Source: Castanea sativa
Lineage: Eukaryota; Streptophyta; Magnoliopsida; Fagales; Fagaceae
Assembly: GCF_040712315.1 (NCBI RefSeq)
Contig: NC_134014.1
Span: 7,286,244 to 7,350,243, forward strand
Length of the DNA stretch: 64,000 nt
Direction: 5' to 3'
Numbering within the stretch: the stretch's first letter is position 1; the number at the start of each line of letters is the position of its first letter. The notes under the pieces are model-generated. The model was not told where the DNA came from. It did no database searches and worked only from the letters and a program-made list of their open reading frames with translations. Of this stretch, positions 43,093 to 53,249 are shown piece after piece. The position numbers and the translations under genes are program-made.

Positions 43093-43673
43093 CATGGACG
43101 GAGCCATGTTTGGACTTGGGGGGGCAATGGCCCTGCTTTTTAAAAAAAATAATAATATTATTATATATATTAGGTACTAATTTTAGCTATTTTGTTTTAG
43201 AAAATTACACTTTTGCTCCCTTAAAAATATCATTGATTCTTTTAAGAGTATTGTTATAGTCACAAATTTTTCTATAATATTTTTACAGACGGTTAAGGTA
43301 ACAAATTCTTATTGGTTCGCATTTGGGTTTACCACTTACATTATTAGCAATTTGTAAAAAGGTTTGTAGTTCAAACATTTTCCACATTTTAAAGACCATT
43401 AAAAAATATTTATGTCTAAAATCTAAAAAAGAAATATACAAGCCCAAAAAAATTAGTACAACAACAAAAATTATCAATAGTAAAACTAAAAAAAAATAAA
43501 AAATTAAGCCTGATCAGCCAATTTTACTTAAAACAAAAAATCTAACCCTTTAAAAAATTTTAAACAACTAGTAACTAAGCGACTAAGTAGCAACAAATTC
43601 GAAGGCCGAAGTTATTGCACACAACCAACAGCAGAGCCGCCCCCCCTAACTCTAAGTTCTGGCTCCGTCCCTG
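43093..43673. mobile_element. hAT-type MITE with perfect 8-bp target duplication
   Basis: Starts CATGGACGGAGCC and ends GGCTCCGTCCCTG, with further inverted similarity into the G-run (ggggggc/gcccccc). The flanks are identical 8-bp copies, GGTGCATG at 43085-43092 and 43674-43681, the hallmark of hAT transposition. 581 bp; no transposase, hence non-autonomous. Confidence 0.9.
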
Positions 43674-45509
43674 GGTGCATGCAAAAAAAAAGAAAAGAGA
43701 GAGAGAGAGAGAGATGATAATATAATCCTCTTGCAATACAATTCTTATGATCCAGAATTGAACACTTGTAATCAAGATTTCTCATAATAATATAATGAAT
43801 CAGGTTTAAAATAGCAGTAATTGACATTCATCATATCTTAAATTGATCATATACTAGTGATTGTGTCAATGGCTCATTTCAATGCTCCCCACCTTTTTAT
43901 TTTGTTCATCTTTAATGCTCTAATTTTCATTGTTCTGTTTTTTCCTTCGCCAAAAGGGGCTTAAGGGGTAGCCCACTGAATTGAAAATGGATGGAATGGA
44001 AGTATCAAATGGAAAAGTGTTACGGTAGCCATGAAAAACGGAAACACCAAGTGGAAAACAGATGTAAGTTCAAAGATTGTAATGAAAACAAACCAAATTT
44101 TTTTTTTATATGGTAAAACAAACTAAACTTAATGACGATAAGAGTTTAATTTGTAATTTAGCCTCAGATTTAAACTTTGGCTTAACCTTACCATCACTGC
44201 CTTTCTACCATAAAAGAGATTACAATTGACTGATCAGTTATAAGTTATAACAAAGCACACGTATAAAAATATTTCATAATTGTGAAAACACTTGTACACA
44301 CACTCGAGTTTTTAATTTTATAACTGAAAACGTGGTTTAAAGTTACATTTTCAGTTTATAAAGACGCAGTATGACACAGGTGCGAAATAAGCACCGCTCT
44401 CCATAACACCATGTCTTTATAGCCACCTTTGATGGCCAGCATCAAGATATCTTTAGTATTATGTATATCCACCGATGAGAAATTCCTAAGACCAAATAAA
44501 ATGACCTTAATTTGCCAACCGTGATGGCAACTATCGGAATCACTGCAAACCAATGTATGCCAAAGGCCGATATTCAGGGTAACATCACAGGGACAATTGT
44601 TCCATACTACAGCTATAATGCAGATATATTCCACCTCTTAATTGTATTTTGCCACCTTTCAAACAAAGCAACATGGAGTAATTGAATAATAAATAGAAGT
44701 TTCTAAAAATGAATTGGTTAAAATTTGGCCAACCAAACAAAACCACCTCAAGCTGAATGTTGCCACTAATATAACTTTCTGTAGAAAAACATGGTCATTG
44801 AGAAAACAAAGGATGCCAAAAACAAACTTACTTTAAAATACACCTCAATATAAAGGTTGTCAAAAAACTGATTACATAAAAATGTATGAAATCGGGCTAA
44901 CTCATATGACTAGCCATTGGAGTTATGGGGACATTTCAAAAGTTACAAACTCTAACAATGAGCATGCTATTCTGGACAAAATTTTAAGATGACTACCATT
45001 AAACCAAAAAACAAATTGTGGCATAATAACCCCTAACTTCTACTGTTTCGATACCACTATGGTTAACTTAGCACCAGCACCACTTCATGCCACATCTAAG
45101 CAGTAAACTACTCATGCAACCACAAGCATCTCCCTTTAATCTTGAAAATATTACTTACCCAAACACTAATGCCACAAGGCCATATCCAAACAAAGCTAGG
45201 CTCCTCCCCTCCTCTCCTCTCCCAACAGCTTACTAGAAAACCACCATTTCAAACCATAGGTAGCTCCCAATGCCTAGTATGCCACTATGCTCACTCTTAT
45301 CAATTGAAGGGGTCCCCTAATCTACCTCATATACAGAAGCTGTGTGCACAAAGAATTCTACTCTTGTAACTTTTGTCCAATTGCTCCAATATCTACGGAA
45401 GGCTATAGAACTTCTTTTTTATTTTTTGATAAGTAAGAAAGATGTATATTCAAAAAACTGCTTTATGCCCAAAAAAAAAAAAAAAAAAACAACAACAACA
45501 ACAAAGCAA
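43674..45509. other. Intergenic DNA, no recognised gene
   Basis: A (GA)n patch lies at 43696-43712. A 92-codon minus ORF at 44356-44634 has no recognisable motif and I do not support it. Poly-A runs at about 45472-45490. Confidence 0.5.
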
Positions 45510-45780
45510 CTAGTTATCAGATTTATCTAAGTCCTCAAAAGTGCGCTGATTGTGTTCCCTCCAAATGCACCACATCAAAAACAACAGTACTAAATTCCAA
45601 ATGCTAGAAGAATGCTTCCCCAACAGATTCTACCAACCAAATAGGAAATCTGCTACGGATCTTGAGAATACCCATGAAATCCCAAAAGTTCTAAGGACAA
45701 AGCTCCATAACCAATGAGCCTTTCCACAATGTAGCAACAAATGATCTACTGTCTCCCCACAATAGCGACACATAATGCAC
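45510..45780 (-). pseudogene. LINE reverse-transcriptase zinc-binding fragment
   Basis: The minus strand reads MCRYCGETVDHLLLHCGKAH then [14 protein letters not shown] with one in-frame TAG between. This is the C-terminal zinc-binding domain that follows RT in plant LINEs (Cys-x2-Cys, then His and Cys), plus the conserved W.IW.ERN-type motif. Only this tail is recognisable. Confidence 0.75.
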
Positions 45781-48660
45781 TAGTCAATGAAATCGAAACC
45801 CCTGCTTTGTAGGTTACCACCCGTGAGATCTCCAAAAGAGACAAAGGATCGGGTAGAGATCTCCAAAAGAGAAAAGGTAGATAAAAGACAACCCAAAAAA
45901 GAAAAAACGTAATGAGCAAACAAACAACTAGATGACCAAAATCAAAACTGAGAACATATCAACAAAAGGAGGAGAAAACTTAGGCAAGCCTTATCCCTAA
46001 AAATTTATAAAAATGAGAAGTTGATTGAGCACCTATAATAGCCAAATAATCAGCCTACTCAGTAACTGATAGGGGAATCCACCCCGACCACATATATAGC
46101 TAGAATCATGTGAGTAAACCTCCACCACCACCCTACTGTGGTTCTGCTTATTAAGCCACACAGTGACATCATTGCCATATTTCTCTACAAGAAAATTACG
46201 GCAGCTTCTACTTTTAGCTCCTATAAGCTAAAGTTGAAGTTGCCTACATTTCCATGTACACCTAAACAACCCACAATAACTATGAAGATTACTTGTCAAT
46301 ATCCACTAAACAACAGGTTCTAATCACCCACAATCTCACAATCATATACCCCATGTTATCCTGAGATACCCAGCTCCAATAGTCATCATATTGTGAGAAG
46401 TTGAAAAATGTTCAGTCCAAAGAAAGCTACTATACTTTAAACATCAACTGTGTAAATGGAAAAGGGTTTAGCAGTAAATGCTAGGTTTTATAGGAAAAGG
46501 AATTAATATTGTCATAAATTAAAACCAAAAAAATTAATGAACCAAACAGCAAGAAAAATTAGTTCTTAGGTGCTCAAGTTATACCTGAATCAAGATTAAC
46601 TGAACAACAAAGTTAGTGCTGATAAATAGGGTGGAGAGAATGAGAGATAGCTCTGCCACTTCTCCCACCTATTGGAACCCATAATGCATATCTAAACATT
46701 TGAATTATCAACAGAGATATCTAGGGTTCTAATCCCCCCACTCCAAACCATTGATTTATCAAAAAACATTTGAGTAATGTGAATAATGCATTATGTTTCT
46801 TAGTGATCTTCATTTGTAGTTTTAGAAGTTATGTAATTCTTTCTGCTATTAAAGTGATTGGTTGGTTACAGTATACATGTTCTTTTCTTATTGAATGTCT
46901 ATTTATTTGGTGAACTGGGATGAGGCAGTAAGGACTTGATGGAAAAATGTTGGTTGAGGACTTCAAAAACCACGTGGACAATTTGATTTCTAAGGTTTGA
47001 GGATTTTGGGATTAGATGTTTGCTTTTGCACTATGAGCTGCATTTCTCAAAATGCAAACCTCTTCACCTGCAGTTGCCGATTCACACCCATTAAACAACT
47101 AGGATGTAGCATTGGTATATTTGTGATAATGAGAATTGTAGATAAAATTCCATCTTGAATTGAAGCTTGTCCATTTCTATGTTGCCATGGAGAAGCTTCA
47201 ATTCAAGATGGAATTTTTTTTTTTTTGATAAGTCTATTCAAGATGGAATTCTTTTTATAATCTCAAAATCATGAATATAATTCTCAAAATTAACTGAACA
47301 GTAGAGTTAGTGCAGAATGCATATAAATAAGGAGGAGAGAATGAGAGATAGCTCTACCGCTTCTCCCACCTACATGAATTCATAATGCATATCTAGACAT
47401 TTGAAACCACTTAAAAATCACAATATAAAAGAATAGCCCTATTAGCATATCAACCTCTTATAATCCAAGATTCACATATTCATTATTTCCATGCACTCAT
47501 AACGTGGATGGGAAAAGCTACTAGTCAAGTACCAATAGCCTACCCTACAAAAACTACTAATTAAGGAGCCATAACTACCACAGTGATTACAACTTTTGAA
47601 ACCATAGTGTTCTAACGAACAAAAGAAATCCAGAAAAGAAACATATTATCAATTTGAAAACCAAATATAAGTGATATTAAAAGTTATAACTCACTACAAC
47701 CTAGAAACATCACATAACAAAGTGTTAGCCTAAGGTACATGTAGGCACATACGACTCCATGTACTCACACCAAAAATTCCAAGGTTCTCCATGGAGGGGC
47801 TGGAGGCTAATGAACAATGTTAACACACAGAACCATCTAAGAATTTAAGACTTTTACATAAGTTTATTTTCGTCAATAGACAAGGCCGATTCTTTAGAGT
47901 GAAGAATATTATTCTTCCACAATTCCACGACATAAGCAAACTTCAATCACAACAAAATCTTACCATTAATCAATATAGCTAAAATATTGTGAACTGATGC
48001 TTCATGATAAACATATTATGTTGTAAATACCTGTATCACCAATGTCAGTATTAGACTAAGGTTTATGCAATTGCAAATGCATTATCTTTGGAAAAGCTGC
48101 CAAACCAATCATCAATCTATTTGTTACAAAACTGTCCTGTTCAGTCTTTAAAAAGATTAACTGAACTAGAAATGAAACAAAATTCCACTAGAAGCTGAAG
48201 AAATAAGATATACAGTGCTCAAGAATGAATGCACCCTTATCTCATCTCACTAATCATTACAAGAAAAGGCATTTATACTGCCAGTTTTTTGCATAAACTG
48301 TAACCAACCGATCAAATGAAGATCACGACCTCGTTCACATTACAACAAGCATTCTTAACTATACAACAACCAATTCAAAAGAGAAATTGCACGCCATACA
48401 AGCATTCGTGTTACAAACCATTTCTCCAAATTTCCTCAAATAAAAATACAAAAGTACACAACAAGACCTGAATCCTTTATAACTATAAATCCATAAATAA
48501 ACTTTTAAAAACTTACAAAGAAACAATCACTGAGAACTACAAACACTAATATATATTGGCATACAGCAATAACCTACATAAATTAAATTTTCGACTGCTT
48601 CAACTTTTAACTATACAACAACAACCACAATCATTACCTGCAAAACCGCGACATTCCCAA
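45781..48660. other. Intergenic DNA downstream of the hyccin gene
   Basis: Two dispersed direct repeats of about 110 bp (around 46600-46715 and 47290-47405) share ggagagaatgagagatagct and cttctcccaccta, and flank a perfect hairpin at 47144-47217. The hyccin 3' UTR presumably lies at the right end. No other gene is supported. Confidence 0.5.
47144..47217. repeat. Perfect 25-bp inverted repeat (hairpin)
   Basis: Arms 47144-47168 and 47193-47217 are exact reverse complements around aattccatcttgaattgaag, with a 24-bp spacer. A further partial copy (attcaagatggaattctt) follows at about 47236. Confidence 0.88.
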
Positions 48661-49992
48661 TCACTTGGAAACCAATAGGATTTCCGGTTTCTTAGCCTTG
48701 CTTGGAGTGTTGGAATTCGAAGACGCATTTGCTGCAGCTGCAGCTGCTGCTGCTTCTGCCTCCACCTTAGCAGCCGCACGGGCCCTCTTATCGAGCTGAA
48801 TAAGGCTCCTTGTGGCCAAGATCGCCTGCGGAACCAGATCATGAGAAGCTCTGGCGTATAAACACCTCACGGCCACTGCGGCCTCGTCCTTTACGTCTTG
48901 TGGATTCAACGGAGCCAACAAGCAATGCCCTAAAATCCTCAATGCTGGTTGCAATAGCTCCCAAGGTAACGGAATTCTAATCCCCTTAGGTATTTCGGAA
49001 TCTCCATCATCGTTATCATCAGGCTTGTATTTCTGGATCCCTAATTTGTTCATCTCTTCAACCACGCCTTCAATCTCAATCTCAATTCCATTCTCAATCG
49101 CTCTAGAATCCGAAAACGACGTGCAGTTTTCGAATTCGTCGTCGAACTCTCTTTTACAAGGACAGTCCTGGCCGGCCCAGGCAGCGACGGATCTGCAGAA
49201 TTCGAGCTTAGACCAACTCGGCATCTGCGAGATCTGCTTGTAATAGCAATCGAGTGCAACGCCGACGATGCAAGCACGTTTCGTTGATTTAACGGCGATC
49301 TGCGGCTCTAAAGGCAGCGACAAAATTCCAGCGGAAGGCCGATTGTTAGCGGCGGCGGCACGGCGAGGAGTGTGGTAAAGCGAGGGCTGAGAGAGGTCAG
49401 GGATTTGGATGAGAATCGGCTTTCCGTTACGGGCTTTGGTTTCGGAAGCGTAGAGAGCGAGGAGTACGGCTTCGAATCCGGCGAGGGAAGGGAGGGAGAG
49501 AGAGTCGTCGGAGTGGATGCGAGAGAGGTAAAGGGCGGAGATGAGAGGGAGGAAGGAAAGGACGACGAGTTGCAAGTGAGAGTCGGAGGAGAGGTAGGTG
49601 TCGTAGAGCCATTGGCAGAGCGGGTCGGATCCGGATCCGGAGAGAGGGGAGGAGAGGGCGGAGGAGATGAGGGAGTAGGCGGTGGGGGAGGAGAGGAGGG
49701 AGAGGGCGGGGCGGGCGGAGTCGGCGAGGGAAGAGAAGGAGAAGGAAGAAGAAGAAGAAGAGGGAGAGGAATTGTAGAGGAGAGAAGAGAGAGCGTGGAT
49801 TCGAGAACGGGCTTTGGATACGGATTCCCACCAGGAGTGCATCGGGTCGGAGGTGGCGGCGGCGGCGGTGGTGGTGGTGGTAGTTGTGGTGGTGGTGGTG
49901 GTTGTGGTGGGAGGGTTTGGAGTGTAAGAAGAGGTGGAGGAGGCGGAGGAGGAGGGAGAGCGAATAGCGCGGTGGTTCGAATGGTAGTCCAT
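48661..49992 (-). CDS. Hyccin-family protein (PI4-kinase alpha complex subunit)
   Basis: Single-exon 443-aa ORF, minus strand. After a low-complexity N-terminus (Ser-rich, then 14 Thr at residues 29-42 and Ala 43-46) comes MHSWWESVSKARSRI and a helical region to about residue 395 that matches plant hyccin (FAM126-like) proteins: PLCQWLYDTYLSSD, SLYHTP, the PSWSKLEFCRSVAAWAGQDC block, and IRIPLPWELLQPALRILGHC. In Arabidopsis, HYC1/HYC2 join PI4Kalpha1 and the TTC7-like NPG proteins at the plasma membrane to make PI4P; the same role is inferred here. The chosen ATG at 49990-49992 has no long leader peptide; an upstream in-frame Met at 50097 would add 35 residues of UTR-like sequence. The Thr run comes from an ACC/ACN trinucleotide tract (49860-49920). 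An Ala-rich tail precedes the stop. Confidence 0.85.
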   Translation of the reverse strand: MDYHSNHRAIRSPSSSASSTSSYTPNPPTTTTTTTTTTTTTTAAAATSDPMHSWWESVSKARSRIHALSSLLYNSSPSSSSSSFSFSSLADSARPALSLLSSPTAYSLISSALSSPLSGSGSDPLCQWLYDTYLSSDSHLQLVVLSFLPLISALYLSRIHSDDSLSLPSLAGFEAVLLALYASETKARNGKPILIQIPDLSQPSLYHTPRRAAAANNRPSAGILSLPLEPQIAVKSTKRACIVGVALDCYYKQISQMPSWSKLEFCRSVAAWAGQDCPCKREFDDEFENCTSFSDSRAIENGIEIEIEGVVEEMNKLGIQKYKPDDNDDGDSEIPKGIRIPLPWELLQPALRILGHCLLAPLNPQDVKDEAAVAVRCLYARASHDLVPQAILATRSLIQLDKRARAAAKVEAEAAAAAAAANASSNSNTPSKAKKPEILLVSK

Positions 49993-50104
49993 TGTGTGTG
50001 TGTGAGAGAGTGTAAGAGTGAGTGAAATCTGGTAAGAGCGAAGATATGGGAGCAAGGCAGGAAATTGGGGAGATACAAATATAACGTTAATCGTCACCTT
50101 TTTG

Positions 50105-50223
50105 GATCTGGTGAGCTCAACTGCTAAAAAGTGTACAATCCGGTTAGCTCAACTCCTTTACTCTGTTGTCCCTACTCAAATAAAAGATGTGGAATCAAAT
50201 CCATCCTAACCAAAAAAAAAAAA
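50105..50223 (+). mobile_element. SINE-like insertion with poly-A tail
   Basis: ggttagctcaactcctttac resembles a tRNA A-box, and ggaatcaaatcc a B-box, about 45 bp apart, followed by a poly-A run at 50209-50223. Short and degenerate. Confidence 0.45.
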
Positions 50224-51507
50224 TAGCATTTTCTAGAATGCAAAATGTTATAAATGCTATTTTTTAGCATATGAAACCTAAAAAAACTCTTTCATCAAAA
50301 CTTGTATATGGTATAAAATTTGCAATCTTGCTAGAGTACTCTCATTTTTTAGAGCGCACTGTAGTAAAATTGTATAATATTTTATTAATTTTTAATTCTC
50401 CTTCTCTTCAGACACAGCTCACTTTCTCACTCTCCCTCTCATTCTCTGGTTCTCTCTCTCGTTCTCGTTCTCTGGTTCTCCCTCACTTTCTCACTCTCCC
50501 TCACTCATCTGCTCTCTGTTAAGCTTTAAGGGTTTGTGGTCAGCGAGTGTGGTCATGATTTGGTGGGTTTTGTGGATCTGATTTGGTGGGTATCGGTGGT
50601 TAAACGCACCATTTTGGGTTTGCTTGATTCGATCAAGAGCGAGATTGTTCCAAAACAATCTAAGCTCGCTAAGATTTTCTTCAAGTTGGGGCTTCGTGAT
50701 GCTTCGAGTTGTAGAGAAGAAATTGAAAATCTCGAAGAAGAGGTTCAGAGTCAGAACTAGAGCAACGAGAAATCGAAATCGGAGGCGATTTCTTTGATTG
50801 GTCTCGTTTGCTACGCTAAATGTGTGCTACTCGGAGCTTCAACGCTGGGTTCGGGTGGGTGGTTGGGTGGTGGGTTTTGTGGTGGCTGTTGGTATTGGGG
50901 TGAGGATGGGTTGTAGTGGTGGAGTTCGGATTTGCAAGTTGTGGGTGGCATTGATGGTAGTTTTGAGTGATTAATTTTTGTTTGGATGTGGTGGGTTGCA
51001 ATTTGTTGTGATTGTGGTGGTTAGGGGTGTGATCGTGACTGTGACAATGGTTGACTGTGACTAAGGTGTGGTTGTGGCTGAGGCGGTACTAGTTGTGGCA
51101 GTCATGGGTCTCTGGGTTGATTTTGTTTTTGTTTTTCTAGTTGATGGTGGTATACGGTTATGGGTTTGGGTGGTGATGAGGTTGTAGGTTTAGGTTTGTG
51201 ATTTTGGTGGTTGGGGATTGTGGTGGCTGCCAGCTGCTGTTTTTTTTTTTTTTTTTTTTATGGTGGTGGTGGCTGGTAGTGGCTAGCCGTGGGTGTGGCT
51301 GTGACTAGAGTTGCTTGGATTGAGAAGAAAGTGGTGGAAAGAGAGAGACATAGTGGTAAAATAAAAATAATATTATTTAAATGAAGTTGTAAAAAAATAG
51401 AATGTTTGATGTTTGGTGGATTGTAAAGTGGTATGTTAAAATTGATAAAGTAGGATTTGGAAATGGTAAATGCTAAAATATTTAGCATTCTTGATGAGAA
51501 TGCTCTA
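50224..51507. mobile_element. Non-autonomous TIR element with captured gene fragment (Pack-type)
   Basis: Left AGCATTTTCTAGAATGCAAA and right (reverse complement) AGCATTCTCATCAAGAATGC align with small gaps over about 30 bp as degenerate terminal inverted repeats. The interior holds CT-rich leader DNA (50398-50520), a captured coding piece (50605-50840) and a strongly G/T-biased stretch (50840-51300). The superfamily and target duplication are unclear (a SINE poly-A abuts the left end). Confidence 0.45.
50605..50840 (+). pseudogene. U-box E3 ligase-type gene fragment inside the element
   Basis: The frame reads LLDSIKSEIVPKQSKLAKI, FFKLGLRDASSCREEIENLE and, after one in-frame TAG at 50758-50760, AISLIGLVCYAKCVLLGAS. 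This pattern is like the region N-terminal to the U-box in plant PUB proteins of the PUB5/45 type. The U-box and the ARM repeats are absent. It is a transposon-captured scrap, not a gene. Confidence 0.55.
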
Positions 51508-53000
51508 AGGTTAGTTTTTATTTTATTTTATTAGAAAGTTTCAACTTATAACGTCTGTTCTTGATGATAGTTCTTTATTATCAAACTAAGCCACTAATTG
51601 GTTTTTGGTTAGGCAACAATTGAACCCAAAATCTCTTATTCAACCATAAGAGACTTTACTAGTTAAATCAACTGAAACTCACCAAGGTTAGTACTTTTGT
51701 TTATGGCAAAAACCAATTGATTTTATTTTTATTTTTTTTTATAGTAGAAACAATTTGATTGATATTTTGGACACCAATCATCATGAAATGGACCTTAAAG
51801 CATTCATATAAATGTAGTTATTTTAATATTTTAGCAAATATATAGTTAAAGGCTCCAAAAAAGCCACGCATTAGTCTCACCAAACTTGCAAAGTGTTCGC
51901 CACCCAGTGAGGACATTGTCATCACTATTGTATAAAAAATCTTTTTTTTTCTTTCTATCTTTTTGCATCTGATGTCTATCTCCATCTCTTCTTCTTTAAA
52001 AAAAAAGTCTCCATCTCCTCTCTCTCTCTCTCTCTCTCAAGGCATTTTCCCTCTCTTCTCTCTAATTTTAGTGCCACTCCCATTCCTAATCTTCTCCATA
52101 ACCTTCTCTTCCTTCCCAAAAGCTAACACGACACCACCCCAACCCTGACCTCAATGCTGTCACGACTCACTCTCCATCGCAACCTCTTGCTCCTTCAACA
52201 GCTCTACGACCTCCTCACCAATGTGAATATTAAGAAATAATATTATTTAATTGTAAAAGTAGCGAGGTTGATGTATGAATATAAAGATACTGATAAATTA
52301 AATTAGAAAAAACAGTGTTTTTTGAATTAATTTAGCTAAAAATTTGAGGAGATTGACGTGAGTGCTTTTATGGCCAAGATCAAAATTCTATCATATCTAA
52401 AATTAAATTAAAATGATGAAGTTAACTATAAACTTGATAACTCCACTTAATATCATTTTTATTATATTTAAATTTTGACAAATTTACCATTAAATTACTA
52501 TTTTTTAGTTTTATATCATCAATCAAATGTTTAAATTTCGAGTTCTTGCAATCTAAAATTATCCATTAATATAAAATTATAGATAAAATAGTAAATAACA
52601 TCTGATTGATACAAAATTTGACATGCATGTTAAGAATTTAAAAACCATGCAATCTAACAATTAAATTTTTAAAATTTGTAGTCCTATTAATTTTTGTTTA
52701 AAATACTTTTTTGGTACTTAAACTTTACCAACAATTTATTTTTCATCTCTAAATTTTAAAAAGTTCGTTTTATGTCCCTAAACTATTAAAAGGTTTGTTT
52801 TCCATCTCTAAACTACTATTAAAAATGTTTTACTTTCTATTCTTAAACTTATATTTTTTTTTCATTCTTAAACTATCAAAAAAATAAAAAAATTTTCATT
52901 ATTATTTTTGTCTCTAAACTATTTTAAAAAACTTTTTACAAACGTTAAAGATGAAAAAAAAAGGGTAGGATGGGTTTTGGGCTTTTGGGTTATTTAAAAA
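51508..53000. other. Intergenic DNA between the captured element and PDCD2
   Basis: Around 51590-51690 the minus strand has a SINE-like pattern (tcagttgatttaactagt, later gggttcaattgttgcc). 52440-52720 is related to the interior of the MITE at 19728 (taaatagtatctgattgat type). 52690-52930 repeats tcatctctaaattt/ccctaaactat units typical of plant interspersed repeats. No gene is supported. Confidence 0.45.
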
Positions 53001-53004
53001 ACTG

Positions 53005-53249
53005 CCAACTTAAGTAAAGCCCAAAATCTCTGGTCTCGTCTTGCCCAGAACTGATTTCTACTCCTTAAATTTTTTTAAGCAACGGCCATGGTTCGCTTCT
53101 CAAGCTCAAACTGAAGAACACGCATTAAAACGCACCGTAAAGGTAAAACCCTAAACCCCTTAGCTCGCTGAAGAAAGAAGAACTACTACATTACAATACA
53201 ATAAAATACAATACAAACTGCGCAGCCCACTCGAAAACTGAATCCAAAA
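53005..53249 (+). promoter_or_regulatory. PDCD2 promoter: telo-box and site II motifs
   Basis: AAACCCTAAACCC at 53146-53158 is a plant telo-box, about 100 bp before the ATG. AAAGCCCA at about 53016 reads TGGGCTTT on the other strand, a site II element. Telo-box plus site II is the usual promoter combination of plant ribosome-biogenesis and cell-growth genes, which fits the product. Confidence 0.6.

Noticed and set aside
44356..44634. 92-codon minus ORF
   Set aside because: No recognisable domain, no splice partners and no start context beyond chance; left unannotated.
49372..50025. 217-codon plus-strand ORF opposite the hyccin gene
   Set aside because: It is Gly/Glu/Arg-rich low complexity produced by the complement of Ser/Thr/Pro codons; no motif or promoter, and the minus-strand frame has clear family similarity.
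49308..50078. 256-codon minus-strand Pro/Ser-rich ORF overlapping hyccin in another frame
   Set aside because: Frame shadow of the Ser/Pro/Thr-coding repeats; it lacks any conserved block.
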